64,000 nucleotides of DNA. Source: Fructobacillus broussonetiae (GTDB taxonomy: Bacteria > Bacillota > Bacilli > Lactobacillales > Lactobacillaceae). Made by a program: the position numbers and the translations under genes. A model generated the notes under the pieces. It saw only the letters and a list, made by a program, of their open reading frames with translations. It did no database searches and was not told where the DNA came from. Below are positions 1 to 7,871 of the stretch, piece after piece. How positions within the stretch are numbered: the first letter of the stretch is position 1; each line of letters opens with the position of its first letter. The stretch is taken from positions 124,001 through 188,000 of the forward strand of contig NZ_JAAMFK010000003.1 of the NCBI RefSeq assembly GCF_018437275.1. The letters are read 5' to 3'.

Positions 1-1509
1 AACCCAGAAGAAGATGATGTCATATCCCGTAACCAACGTGTTGGTTGGGTAGTACTTCTTGTAGTCTTCCGCGTTTTCGTTTGGCCAACCCATGGTTGAG
101 AATGGCCAGAGGGCAGATGAGAACCAAGTGTCCAATACGTCTTCGTCACGAACCCAGTCGTCACCAGGCGCTTTCGTCCCAACATAGATTTCTTCTTGGT
201 CCGTTCCCTTGTTCTTGTACCAAGCAGGAATCTGGTGACCCCACCAAAGTTGACGAGAGATAACCCAGTCGCGGATGTTGTCCATCCAGCGGGTGAACGT
301 GTCTTCAAAACGGCCTGGTACGAAGTTGACTTTTTCGTCTTCGTTTTGTTGCATGGCCAAAATTTGCTTAGCCAATGGCTCCATCTTAACGAACCACTGC
401 GTTGAAAGACGTGATTCGATGGCAACACCCGTACGTTCTGAGTGACCAACGGAGTGGACGTATGGCTCGATGCGGAGCATGTCGCCCGCCTCTTCCATGT
501 CCGCTACCATGGCCTTGCGCGCTTCAAAACGGTCCAAGCCTTCGTACTTGCCAGCGTTAGCGTTCATGTGCGCGTCTTCAGTCATCGTGTTGATGCGTTC
601 CAAATCGTGACGGTTACCAACTTGGAAGTCGTTTGGGTCGTGGGCCGGTGTAATCTTCACCATTCCAGTTCCGAAGTCCTTTTCCACGTATTCGTCGGCG
701 ATGATTGGAATTTCGCGACCAACGAGCGGCACCTTAACCGTCTTACCAACGATGTCCTTGTAACGTTCGTCAGATGGGTTTACAGCAACAGCAACGTCAC
801 CAAAAATCGTTTCTGGACGAGTCGTTGCAATTTCGATGTAGTCCTTACCGTCCAAGGTCGTACCATCCGTGAATGGGTACTTGACGTGGTAGAAGGCCCC
901 TTCATCGTCTTGGTAGATAACTTCGATGTCAGACAAAGCAGTACGAGCCTGTGGATCCCAGTTGATGATGTATTCACCACGGTAGATCAAGCCCTTGTTG
1001 TAGAGGTCAACGAAAACCTTGTTAACGGCTTCGTTCAAACCAGAATCCAAGGTGAAACGTTCACGGTCGTAGTCCAATGAAAGTCCCATCTTACCCCATT
1101 GTTGCTTGATGGTTGAGGCGTATTCGTTCTTCCAGTCCCAAACTTGTTCCACGAACTTTTCGCGACCCAAGTCGTAACGGGAGATCCCTTCGTCGCGCAA
1201 ACGTTGTTCAACCTTCGCCTGCGTTGCGATTCCGGCGTGATCCATTCCTGGCAACCAGAGCGTGTCGAATCCCTGCATGCGCTTTTGACGGATAATCATG
1301 TCTTGGAGCGTCGTGTCCCAAGCGTGACCCAAGTGCAACTTTCCAGTGACGTTTGGCGGTGGGATAACGATTGAATATGGTTCTGGTTCGTTTCCTTGGA
1401 TGGCCTTGTTTGCTTCAGGCGCAAAGAGCTTTTCATCCAACCAGTCTTGGTAGCGACCGGCTTCGACCGCTGTTGGGTCGTATTTCGTTGACATGTTTAC
1501 ATCACGCAT
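1..1509 (-). CDS. valS: Valine-tRNA ligase, N-terminal 503 residues (3' end outside window)
   Basis: This is a class I aminoacyl-tRNA synthetase that charges tRNA-Val in the cytoplasm. The visible part carries [14 protein letters not shown] near residues 45-58, which contains the HIGH ATP-binding signature, followed by DHAGIATQ and the start of the editing (CP1) domain with [10 protein letters not shown]. The KMSKS loop is not visible because the gene runs off the left edge. I place the start at an ATG at 1509 because AAGGAG lies about 7 bases upstream; a second in-frame ATG at 1494 has no good ribosome site. A valine-type T-box lies directly upstream, which fits. No stop or frameshift is seen in the visible part. 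Confidence 0.97.
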   Translation of the reverse strand, partial: MRDVNMSTKYDPTAVEAGRYQDWLDEKLFAPEANKAIQGNEPEPYSIVIPPPNVTGKLHLGHAWDTTLQDMIIRQKRMQGFDTLWLPGMDHAGIATQAKVEQRLRDEGISRYDLGREKFVEQVWDWKNEYASTIKQQWGKMGLSLDYDRERFTLDSGLNEAVNKVFVDLYNKGLIYRGEYIINWDPQARTALSDIEVIYQDDEGAFYHVKYPFTDGTTLDGKDYIEIATTRPETIFGDVAVAVNPSDERYKDIVGKTVKVPLVGREIPIIADEYVEKDFGTGMVKITPAHDPNDFQVGNRHDLERINTMTEDAHMNANAGKYEGLDRFEARKAMVADMEEAGDMLRIEPYVHSVGHSERTGVAIESRLSTQWFVKMEPLAKQILAMQQNEDEKVNFVPGRFEDTFTRWMDNIRDWVISRQLWWGHQIPAWYKNKGTDQEEIYVGTKAPGDDWVRDEDVLDTWFSSALWPFSTMGWPNENAEDYKKYYPTNTLVTGYDIIFFWV

Positions 1510-1545
1510 GCGCTTCTCCTTCTTGTTCCCGGCGGTTTTTATACA

Positions 1546-1735
1546 TAAAAAAACGCGCCCTAATCTTTCGATTAGGACGCTTAACACGTGGTACCACCTA
1601 AATTGCGCTCGAGAGACCCGAGCACCACTTCATTATTAACAGTTTTAAACGCTAGCAACCTTCGGCATTAACTCTCCCGCTTTTCACCAAACAGCGGGTC
1701 TCTAAAAGTAGCGCTTGCCTACTCCTCTAGTTCAC
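1546..1735 (-). promoter_or_regulatory. T-box leader of valS
   Basis: The transcribed strand contains TAGGTGGTACCACG (about 1587-1600), the T-box that pairs with the uncharged tRNA acceptor end. It is followed by a terminator stem, GCGTCCTAATC / GATTAGGGCGC, and a T-run ending near 1548. Upstream are GGTGAAA and an AGTTAATGCCGAAG stretch typical of stem I. A GUU triplet at 1650-1648 is the most likely valine specifier, but I placed it by eye. T-boxes allow read-through into the synthetase gene when uncharged tRNA accumulates. Confidence 0.9.
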
Positions 1736-1738
1736 TTA

Positions 1739-1767
1739 AGTTTACAAAGCTTTTAAAGGTTAGTCAA
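1739..1767 (-). promoter_or_regulatory. valS promoter
   Basis: TTGACT (1767-1762) and TAAACT (1744-1739) are separated by 17 bases and sit just upstream of the T-box leader. Confidence 0.6.
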
Positions 1768-1796
1768 GCTTTTGTTACTCTGTTAAAAATGCATCG

Positions 1797-1828
1797 AAAA
1801 AAGACTCCTGAAAGCAGGAGTCTTTTAT
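1797..1828 (-). terminator. Terminator after the membrane-anchored coiled-coil gene
   Basis: AAGACTCCTG-AAAG-CAGGAGTCTT hairpin with T/A runs on both sides, so it can act in either direction. It closes the minus-strand gene ending at 1836. Confidence 0.8.
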
Positions 1829-1835
1829 CTACCAA

Positions 1836-2384
1836 TTAACCCAAAGCTGCCTTTGCAGCATCAAATGCCTTTTGCGCAGCATCAACACGTGACTGGGCGG
1901 CATCGATTGCTTTTTGCTTATCCGCGTCATTATCGTAGTGAGCCCCTTGTGCTTGTTGCAAACCTGCCTTAGCATTTGACAAAGCACTTTCAGCATTATT
2001 AAAGTTTTGTTGCTTTTGGTCCTTCACTTTGTTGGCTTCATCCGTAGCCTTCTTTTGAGCGTCAGAGGCAGCCTTCGCGTTTTCTTCAGCCTTCTTCTTA
2101 GCAGCGGCTTCAGATGATTCACGTTCAGCCTTTTCGGCATCCGTTTCTTCATCGGAATCATCATCAGATTCACTCGTTGAGCTTGTCTTGTGCTTCTTTG
2201 ATGAGTATGAGATGTCAGGCGTTGGAGAATCATCATCCTTGTTTGATGATGAGGCACCGATAGCGTACAAGGCACCACCCAATACGATGATGGCCAAGAT
2301 CAACCAGAACCACCACTTCTTATAAAAAGGCGTCGCCTTTGCTTCGCGCGCATCATTCTTGCGCTTTGTTGAACGTGAATACAT
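1836..2384 (-). CDS. Membrane-anchored coiled-coil surface protein, function unknown
   Basis: The 182-residue product has a basic N-terminus, one hydrophobic segment at about residues 24-44 (WWFWLILAIIVLGGALYAIG) and then a long hydrophilic tail. The tail is first Ser/Asp-rich (45-85) and then an Ala/Lys/Glu/Asp heptad-like region (about 85-182) predicted to be a coiled coil. With the positive residues before the membrane segment, the tail most likely faces outside. There is no cysteine lipobox and no LPxTG. It may form a unit with the next upstream gene, which is also a membrane protein with a charged helix. I do not recognise a family. Confidence 0.75.
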   Translation of the reverse strand: MYSRSTKRKNDAREAKATPFYKKWWFWLILAIIVLGGALYAIGASSSNKDDDSPTPDISYSSKKHKTSSTSESDDDSDEETDAEKAERESSEAAAKKKAEENAKAASDAQKKATDEANKVKDQKQQNFNNAESALSNAKAGLQQAQGAHYDNDADKQKAIDAAQSRVDAAQKAFDAAKAALG

Positions 2385-2412
2385 AATTTGTTTCCTTTCT
2401 TAATTCAAAATC

Positions 2413-2784
2413 TTAACGACCAAGTCGATTCAGCAAATCACGAATCTCGTCTCGGTAGTAGATGATAAATCCAGTAAAGACAATTGGCCAAGGTGACTTC
2501 GTCACCGCCGCCATCAACAAGTCTCCTAGATACTTGAAGGCATCGTTGAAGATGGAGCCAAAGATAACCCGCAAAGCAATCAAGAATATGATAACGAGCA
2601 GAACGGTTTCAAACAAGTTCGTCCAGTTGCCCTGCTTGGCGTCGTCATATGCCTTCTTCGTTGAATCAAGCGCGTTCTTTGCGCTTTCCTGGGCCGTCTT
2701 CTTAACGTCTTCAACACGGTCCTTGTTACTTTGTTTTTCAGTCGTTTCTTCTGAAACTTTTTTTTCGTTCTCTGGCTTTGCCAT
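2413..2784 (-). CDS. Small two-span membrane protein with charged N-terminal helix
   Basis: The 123-residue product begins with about 55 Lys/Glu/Asp/Ala-rich residues (AQESAKNALDSTKKAYDDAK) that look like an amphipathic or coiled-coil helix. Two hydrophobic segments follow, at about 58-78 and 90-108, then a basic tail (LLNRLGR). It reads in the same direction as the 1836-2384 gene with 28 bases between them, so the two are probably co-transcribed. The function is unknown; the helix resembles general stress or CsbD-like helices only in composition. Confidence 0.7.
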   Translation of the reverse strand: MAKPENEKKVSEETTEKQSNKDRVEDVKKTAQESAKNALDSTKKAYDDAKQGNWTNLFETVLLVIIFLIALRVIFGSIFNDAFKYLGDLLMAAVTKSPWPIVFTGFIIYYRDEIRDLLNRLGR

Positions 2785-2860
2785 TTACTTGAATTCCTTT
2801 CCAAAAATGTTTTTGGTTCTCCTCTATTTTATCAGAATTTCCATAAAACACCAATTAAAG

Positions 2861-2921
2861 CAAAAAACCAGCCAGGGGGACAGCTGGTTCTTTAAAATAT
2901 AAAAAACGGCCCAGAGGCCGC
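2861..2921 (-). terminator. Tandem terminators after the nucleoside transporter
   Basis: Two consecutive hairpins read on the minus strand: CGGCC/GGCCG with T-run (2901-2921), then AACCAGC/GCTGGTT with T-run (2862-2889). Confidence 0.8.
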
Positions 2922-2937
2922 TTTTCAACCGGTCTTT

Positions 2938-4206
2938 TTACCAAACGAACAATCCAACCATTGCGGCTGAGAAGAGCGATACCAAGATACCTGACAAGAT
3001 CAAGTAACCAACGTTCTTGGCAATCAACTTGCTCTTGTCGTCTGAAACCATTCCCTTGAAGCATCCAACAATCATTCCAACCGTTGAGAAGTTGGCAAAT
3101 GACGTCAAGAATACCGTCAAAACAGCTGTGTAGTGAGCTGGGAAGTGGGCAACCTTACCCGTTACAGAACCCATGACAACGAATTCGTTTGTAATCAACT
3201 TTGTTCCCATCAATTGAGCCATGTCAAATGAGTGGGCCCCGACACCAAGCAACCATGCAAATGGATACATGATGATTCCCAAGATGTGTTCGAGTGACAA
3301 CCATGGGTTAATACCACCCAAAAGCTTATCAATCATGGCAGCCAAGGCAACGAAGGCAATAACGTTGGCAGCGATGATTAAGATCAACTTACCCGCGTTT
3401 AAGATTGAGTCACCCAAGAACGAGAAGAATGGTTCACGTCCTTCCGCAACAACTTCATCCTTCACTTCGTCACCAAGTTCCTTTGAACCTGAATCAACGT
3501 TGTCAGCGGCTGGTGTAGCAGGTCCCATCTTAGCAATCGTGTCCTCTTCTTCAGGAACATCAACTGGGTTCAAGATAGCCGTTACAATCAAGGCGTTAAT
3601 CACGTTGATTGGCACAGCAGTTAAGATGAAACGACCTGGCATCATTTGCGTGTATGATCCAATAACAGAAGCCGTCACACAAGACATTGACATCATGGCC
3701 AACGTCAAGTTACGCTTCGCGTTCATGTTCTTCAATTGCAATCCAGAAACGGCCAAGGCTTCCGTGTTACCCAAGAACATCATTTCAATTGAGAAGAAAG
3801 ATTCGAACTTTGGTTGTCCGGTAATCTTTGACAAACCCTTTCCCAACCACTTAATAATGAATGGCAAGACACCGAAGTAAGTCAGAATGTCAAACAATGG
3901 CACAACGAGCAAGATTGGCAACAAAACGTTCGTCATGAACGTTGGTTGTAGGCTTGCACCCGTAAGTGGCTTCAAAGCAAATTCAATTCCGACTGATGCA
4001 ACGGAAACCAGTTCGTTGAAACCGTTTGCTGCCGCATCGACCATGTCACGCCCGATTGAAAACGACGTCAAGAACCAAGCCAAAACCAAGTTCAATACGG
4101 TCATAATTCCAACTGAACGCCACTTAATGGCGGACCGATTCTTTGAGAAAAGGAAGGCAAGTCCAATAAAGACCACCAACCCCAAAACGTTAACTAACAA
4201 ATACAT
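2938..4206 (-). CDS. NupC-type concentrative nucleoside transporter
   Basis: This is a multi-span membrane protein of the CNT family, which imports nucleosides with a cation gradient. The product is about 422 residues and matches the family in size. Recognisable family segments include the GNTEALAVSG stretch, GSYTQMMPGRFI and, near the C-terminus, FANFSTVGMIVG. A hydrophilic insert of about 40 residues (about 230-270, rich in Asp/Glu) interrupts the membrane region and likely faces the cytoplasm. The start at 4206 is preferred over a longer frame to 4236 because AGGGGGT lies 6 bases before that ATG. Substrate specificity cannot be read from the sequence. Confidence 0.88.
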   Translation of the reverse strand: MYLLVNVLGLVVFIGLAFLFSKNRSAIKWRSVGIMTVLNLVLAWFLTSFSIGRDMVDAAANGFNELVSVASVGIEFALKPLTGASLQPTFMTNVLLPILLVVPLFDILTYFGVLPFIIKWLGKGLSKITGQPKFESFFSIEMMFLGNTEALAVSGLQLKNMNAKRNLTLAMMSMSCVTASVIGSYTQMMPGRFILTAVPINVINALIVTAILNPVDVPEEEDTIAKMGPATPAADNVDSGSKELGDEVKDEVVAEGREPFFSFLGDSILNAGKLILIIAANVIAFVALAAMIDKLLGGINPWLSLEHILGIIMYPFAWLLGVGAHSFDMAQLMGTKLITNEFVVMGSVTGKVAHFPAHYTAVLTVFLTSFANFSTVGMIVGCFKGMVSDDKSKLIAKNVGYLILSGILVSLFSAAMVGLFVW

Positions 4207-4377
4207 GTCGTTACCCCCTGTATATCTCCGACACAATTCACAATACTTAAATTATACCATTTGAAAGAATAGTAAAATATAAAAACAAGGGCTATTTTTC
4301 GTTAATTAGCCGAACTATTCGATTAAATTTCTTCTAATGTTCGTTTTTGTTTAATAATAACATTTACAAAAGTAAAC

Positions 4378-4410
4378 AACTGTCGGATTTAACAAGACAA
4401 CTGTTGGATT
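4378..4410 (+). repeat. Direct repeats upstream of the pnuC promoter
   Basis: AACTGTCGGATT (4378-4389) and AACTGTTGGATT (4399-4410) differ at one base and are spaced 21 bp centre to centre, two turns of DNA. They lie just before the -10 element, so they are a plausible activator or repressor site. Confidence 0.55.
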
Positions 4411-4419
4411 CAATCGCTA

Positions 4420-4428
4420 TGCTATAAT
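4420..4428 (+). promoter_or_regulatory. pnuC extended -10 promoter
   Basis: TGCTATAAT is a perfect extended -10. No good -35 is seen 17 bases upstream, where the direct repeats lie, which suggests factor-dependent or extended-10 initiation near 4435. Confidence 0.65.
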
Positions 4429-4434
4429 AGGTCC

Positions 4435-4500
4435 GTTTATCAATTAGATAAACGAATAAACACGGTGCGTTGCTTCCGATGACGGCACTTAAAAAACAAT
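4435..4500 (+). promoter_or_regulatory. Structured pnuC leader, candidate NAD+-responsive element
   Basis: Starting at the predicted +1 is a perfect hairpin GTTTATC-AATTA-GATAAAC (4435-4453). It is followed by a second element bounded by GTGC (4465-4468) and GCAC (4485-4488), just before the AGGAG ribosome site at 4501. A short RNA motif upstream of pnuC (the pnuC motif, NAD+-II riboswitch) is known in lactic bacteria. I infer that this may be a member but could not verify the consensus. The first palindrome could instead be a DNA operator overlapping the start site. Confidence 0.45.
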
Positions 4501-4513
4501 AGGAGAATTCATC

Positions 4514-5242
4514 ATGAATCAAACAAAACACACGCTGGCTCTCACGTTCTCGCCAAAGGCAATCGTGAAGGACCTCGTCACTTTGAACAAAGCAACTTGG
4601 ACCATGCTAGCCATCATGGTTGGCGCACAGCTTTTGACCTTTATTCTTTCTTCCGACCGTTCTGGTTTGGCCTGGTTAACCTTAGCCACCGGATTAGCCG
4701 CGGTCATTAACTTGGCCTTAGTTGACCAAGGAAAACAATCAAACTTTTTCTGGGGGTTGATTTGTACGGCGGCCTGGATGATGGTTGCTTTGCATTCCCG
4801 GACTTTCGGAGACGTCTTTGCGCAAGGCTTTGCCTTCCTCATGCAGTTCTCCGGAATCTACTTCTGGTCGAAGTCGCGTAACAACGAAAGGGGTGAGCTT
4901 GAGTTCAAGCAGATGACAAAGGCGCTTGCATGGGCGGTATTGGCCGTCACTATCATCACCTACTTAGTGGTTTTGACCATCTCAAAACATCTGAACGGCT
5001 TGCAGGTCTACCTCGACTCAGCGGTTTTGCCATTAAATATCATCGGGCAGTTGCTCATGACCTATGGTTACCGCTCCCAGTGGTTTGCCTGGATTGCCGT
5101 TGACATCGTGCAAGTGACGGTTTGGACGCAAAACTTTTTTGTGCTCGACGGCTCTTACGCCGTTTCCATGCTCACGTTACAAATTGTGATGTTGATCAAC
5201 GCTTTGTACGGGGCTTGGTACTGGTACACAAGAGAAATTTAA
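4514..5242 (+). CDS. pnuC: PnuC-family nicotinamide riboside transporter
   Basis: The 242-residue product has about seven hydrophobic segments and the usual PnuC length. Tryptophan- and aromatic-rich helices (GIYFWSKS, AWIAVDIVQVTVW, ALYGAWYWY) match the PnuC C-terminal half that binds the pyridine ribonucleoside. Family members carry out facilitated uptake that is driven by intracellular phosphorylation, feeding NAD synthesis. The start is fixed by AGGAG 8 bases upstream. It forms a single-gene unit with its own promoter, leader and terminator. Other PnuC members move thiamine or riboflavin, so the substrate is inferred. Confidence 0.88.
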   Translation: MNQTKHTLALTFSPKAIVKDLVTLNKATWTMLAIMVGAQLLTFILSSDRSGLAWLTLATGLAAVINLALVDQGKQSNFFWGLICTAAWMMVALHSRTFGDVFAQGFAFLMQFSGIYFWSKSRNNERGELEFKQMTKALAWAVLAVTIITYLVVLTISKHLNGLQVYLDSAVLPLNIIGQLLMTYGYRSQWFAWIAVDIVQVTVWTQNFFVLDGSYAVSMLTLQIVMLINALYGAWYWYTREI

Positions 5243-5256
5243 ACACATAAAATAAA

Positions 5257-5288
5257 AGCCTTTCTTCTTTAGAAAGGCTTTTTTATTT
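5257..5288 (+). terminator. pnuC terminator
   Basis: AAGCCTTTCT-TCTTT-AGAAAGGCTT followed by TTTTATTT. It overlaps the last codons of the opposing pseudogene. Confidence 0.85.
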
Positions 5289-5530
5289 ATCGGATATTTT
5301 AAGCGCCAGCTTTAACAGCTCGACATCTTTTTCGTATTTCTCCTAAAAGGCAGCCACTTCATTTGCCTATGCCCGACGGCCAATTTCATCTGACTTAATG
5401 TTCAAACGCAAGCTGACTGGCAAACGGTTCATCTTTAATCCATCCCCGAAATAAGCGGTGCCAACCAGTGCGCCACCATTCGTGATACGAAGTACCCGCG
5501 GTTGGATCCAACAATAACCGCAATCCTCAT
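5283..5530 (-). pseudogene. Decayed NAD(P)H-dependent FMN reductase-like gene
   Basis: An ATG at 5530 with AAGGA about 7 bases upstream opens MRIAVIVGSNRGYFVSRM..., which is the typical N-terminus of flavodoxin-fold FMN reductases (hydrophobic strand then GSxR phosphate loop). That frame stops after 31 residues at 5435. A second frame continues downstream and encodes a Lys/Glu/Leu-rich C-terminal helix ending at 5283. It is interrupted by two in-frame TAG codons (5369-5367 and 5345-5343). The remnant is much shorter than the usual 180-200 residues, so it seems to have lost its middle as well as its frame. The family call rests on the N-terminal 12-15 residues. Confidence 0.6.
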
Positions 5531-5568
5531 GAAACGTCCTTCTTTCTTCCATTGTTCTGCGCAAACAA

Positions 5569-5889
5569 TCAGGAACAAAAATAAAGGTTTTTATGGAGGG
5601 CGCAGCCGGGATTGAATGGTGCCTTGCAATTGACACATGCTCCCTCTTGGTATTCGATGTAGGTTAGCAAAGTCAAACACGAACCACACAAGACTGGGTG
5701 CCCTTCTTTAGTCGAAGATGGGGCAAAGCTGTGGTTGGTTAATTCATCATGACATTTAAAGCAGGCGTAGTATTTTTCACACCGCCCACAAAGCAATCCA
5801 GCAATGTCGACGTCTTTGTGGTAATGCGTGCAGGTCCCTTTGGATCCTAAACCAATACCGTGCATGACGACAGGTGAGTTTTTTATCAT
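5569..5889 (-). CDS. CHY-type zinc finger protein
   Basis: The product (about 106 residues from the ATG at 5889) carries CTHYHKD, CGRCEKYYACFKCHDE, then CGSC and CVNCKAPFNPGC, the pattern of CHY zinc-finger proteins that bind several zinc ions. A polypurine AAAGGG precedes the chosen ATG; two upstream ATG codons (5913, 5910) have no ribosome site. The role of bacterial CHY proteins is unknown, possibly metal or redox handling. It lies just downstream of the disrupted antitoxin and may be transcribed from the same promoter. Confidence 0.8.
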   Translation of the reverse strand: MIKNSPVVMHGIGLGSKGTCTHYHKDVDIAGLLCGRCEKYYACFKCHDELTNHSFAPSSTKEGHPVLCGSCLTLLTYIEYQEGACVNCKAPFNPGCALHKNLYFCS

Positions 5890-5913
5890 GGGTCGCCCTT
5901 TCATGATCATCAA

Positions 5914-6231
5914 TTAATAGCTAAATGCTTGAAGATAAAATCCTTGCTCCTGCTTAATTTTAACTGGCGCATGATGTAAGCGGTAATTGGCATCCAGTCG
6001 AATCATGATTTCGGCACTGCCACCAACACGTTGTTGAATCTTCGCTGCCAATTCAGCTGACATGAAAATCTTCTTTTTTTAAATCAACGTTAATTGTTCT
6101 TCTGTTATTTCAACACGTTTTGCTACTTCATCATTCGAAAGTCCGAAATATTCCATTGTTTCTTTCAAAACATCTGCAGCTGAAGTTTCACCAGCATCTG
6201 AGAGGACAATTGTATTTTCTTTATTTAACAT
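5914..6231 (-). pseudogene. HigA-like antitoxin interrupted by a TAA codon
   Basis: The ATG at 6231 has AAGGAG 6 bases upstream and encodes an XRE/HigA-type protein (ADVLKETMEYFGLSNDEVAK). It stops at TAA (6081-6079) after EEQLTLI. The same frame continues without further stops as KKKIFMSAELAAKIQQRVG to a stop at 5914, giving the usual HigA C-terminal half. The intact paralogue at 6629-6937 has LLNKQVFMSQELA at the same place, so the TAA most likely replaced a leucine codon (TTA). As read, the helix-turn-helix is cut in the middle. Read-through or a downstream restart at the ATG at 6063 could still make fragments. Confidence 0.75.
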
Positions 6232-6244
6232 ATCTATCTCCTTA

Positions 6245-6562
6245 TTAATGATAATCGATAACATCGATTAAGTTAACACTCACAATTTTTCGTTCATTTA
6301 CACTTAGTTTGTCGTCGGAATCATATCCTTCAAAAATCAAACGGTAATTTGGACTAACCGTTACCGCGAAGTAAGCGTTCCCTTTTAGCTTGTGTAAACC
6401 AGAGGCTGGCATGTCTCTTAAATCCGCCAACTCATCCGCATAAGCAAACTGTTCCATACGAGATCGAATTTGATTCGAGATTTTCTTTCCATATTCTCTA
6501 TTACGAAGACGCTCATCTTTGAATATACGAGATAGTTTTTTCTTTTTAAAATAACATTTCAC
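6245..6562 (-). CDS. HigB/RelE-like toxin of a toxin-antitoxin module
   Basis: The 105-residue product has the plasmid-maintenance killer pattern: an N-terminal helical segment (RSRMEQFAYADELADLRD), then GLHKLKGN, YFAVTVSPNYRLIFE and a C-terminal VNLIDVIDYH. Family members are ribosome-dependent mRNA endonucleases with basic and His residues in these positions. The start at 6562 is supported by GGGGAGGTGA. It is followed 13 bases later by the interrupted antitoxin and preceded by an intact antitoxin paralogue. Toxin-first order is typical of HigBA. No disruption is visible in the toxin itself. Confidence 0.82.
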   Translation of the reverse strand: MKCYFKKKKLSRIFKDERLRNREYGKKISNQIRSRMEQFAYADELADLRDMPASGLHKLKGNAYFAVTVSPNYRLIFEGYDSDDKLSVNERKIVSVNLIDVIDYH

Positions 6563-6628
6563 CTCCCCACCTCAAATCTTTTGAATTAAGTTATGAAAGG
6601 ATGAAGTGCATGGGAAAATATAAGTAAG

Positions 6629-6937
6629 TCAGTTATAAGGCTTAAGATAGTACAAATCTAAGCACTCTTCATTGTAGTGAGCGCTTATATAGCCCCCGTC
6701 CAAGTTCAGCAATAATTTCGTTGAAATTCCAGTTATCCGTTCAAAACTGTAAGCTAATTCTTGTGACATAAAAACTTGCTTATTTAAAAGCTTATCTAGT
6801 TCTGCAATCGGGACCGACAAGGCTATGGCCATATCCACTTTACTAACAGAAAAATCATCAATTAATTCTTTAATCAAATCTGCGCCAGACGATAGTTGCT
6901 TTGGATCCAATTTTATTTCTAAATCTGTATTCAGCAT
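6629..6937 (-). CDS. HigA-like XRE antitoxin, intact paralogue
   Basis: The product (102 residues from ATG 6937, with GGGAG upstream) contains a helix-turn-helix-like region (DLIKELIDDFSVSKVDMAIA) and the HigA C-terminal part (FMSQELAYSFERITGIS). It aligns over its whole length with the interrupted gene at 5914-6231, including the LNTDLEI/LNKENTI start and the YYLKPYN/FYLQAFSY end. That is seen in the sequence and indicates duplication. It is the first gene of the cluster and may now supply the antitoxin or transcriptional repressor function. Confidence 0.75.
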   Translation of the reverse strand: MLNTDLEIKLDPKQLSSGADLIKELIDDFSVSKVDMAIALSVPIAELDKLLNKQVFMSQELAYSFERITGISTKLLLNLDGGYISAHYNEECLDLYYLKPYN

Positions 6938-7156
6938 ACATTTCTCCCTGTTCATTGTTTTAAATGCGTCAATTTCTAGGGTCAATATACAACGGTTTCC
7001 CGAATGATACTATTTTTTTCACGAAAATATGTCGTTTAGGGCACGCAGTTTTAATTAATAAAAAAGTTCATCATGTCAAAACTTAGAAGATTCGCTTAAT
7101 TTAAAAATGATAGAATAAATATAAATATTCACACAATGAATCAGGAAGTACATTCT

Positions 7157-7792
7157 ATGCTAAAAACCATTAAATTCTTAAAAAAAGAATCCTTAGGATT
7201 CGACACTTATACTTTCTATTTTGAGAAACCTGAACAATTAACATACACCGCTGGGCAATTCGCCCTTTTCATTCAGGGCGGTCTAACCAGGCCCCATCCA
7301 TTTTCAATTTCTTCGGCTCCCTCCGAGAAATATTTGGCCTTTACGACGAGCATTAAGAGTCAGAGTCGTTTTAAGAAGCGTTTGATGAACCTGACTAAAG
7401 GAAACAAGATTTTATTCATTGGACCAATCGGTACAATGAATATCGATTATCAAAAAAAGAACCTCTTTATCGCTCAAGGAATTGGGATAACACCATTTCA
7501 CGCCATTTTAGAAGAACAAAACAACAAGGGCAGTTTCTCCGAAAACAGCCTAATCCATGTTGCGAAAGGAGACCATCCTTTTAAGAACGTAACAGGCAAA
7601 TTAGCATCAAAAGCTAGTTATCCAGAATCAAAAGAACAATTTGAAACGGATTTACTTGATCAGTTAGATAATGATGTTTTCTTCATCTCTGGCAGTTCAT
7701 CCTTTGTATCTGACACTAAGCAGACCCTACTGGAGAACGGAATTCAAGAAGATCAAATTAAAACTGATGTTCTTTTTGGTTACAGGTATTAA
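7157..7792 (+). CDS. FAD/NAD(P)-binding oxidoreductase (ferredoxin reductase-like)
   Basis: The roughly 211-residue product has a flavin domain with the RPHPFSISSAP motif (RxYS-type FAD site), the TAGQFALF beta-strand turn, and a nucleotide-binding half beginning FIAQGIGITPFHAIL. The C-terminus ends VLFGYRY, similar to one-domain ferredoxin-NADP reductases that lack an iron-sulfur centre. The start at 7157 is chosen because AGGAAG lies 8 bases upstream; an earlier in-frame ATG at 7136 lacks a site. The electron acceptor is unknown. It lies near a broken flavin reductase, so it belongs to an unstable accessory patch. Confidence 0.82.
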   Translation: MLKTIKFLKKESLGFDTYTFYFEKPEQLTYTAGQFALFIQGGLTRPHPFSISSAPSEKYLAFTTSIKSQSRFKKRLMNLTKGNKILFIGPIGTMNIDYQKKNLFIAQGIGITPFHAILEEQNNKGSFSENSLIHVAKGDHPFKNVTGKLASKASYPESKEQFETDLLDQLDNDVFFISGSSSFVSDTKQTLLENGIQEDQIKTDVLFGYRY

Positions 7793-7794
7793 AA

Positions 7795-7821
7795 AAGACG
7801 ACCATTCTGGTCGTCTTTTCT
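7795..7821 (+). terminator. Terminator, bidirectional
   Basis: AAGACGACCA-TTC-TGGTCGTCTT flanked by A- and T-runs. Confidence 0.85.
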
Positions 7822-7871
7822 TTTTATTAATTTTCAGACTAGCCTACAACCAATATCATTGAGGAATATTT

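Noticed and set aside
442-1080. 212-codon plus-strand open frame opposite valS
   Set aside because: It is antisense to an unmistakable synthetase gene and its composition mirrors the codon pattern of valS. There is no ribosome site.
3221-3880. 219-codon plus-strand open frame opposite the nucleoside transporter
   Set aside because: It is a shadow of a membrane-protein gene; the opposite strand has clear family motifs.
7010-7135. Possible promoters between the HigA paralogue and the oxidoreductase
   Set aside because: Several -10-like words exist in this AT-rich DNA but none has a convincing partner at proper spacing.
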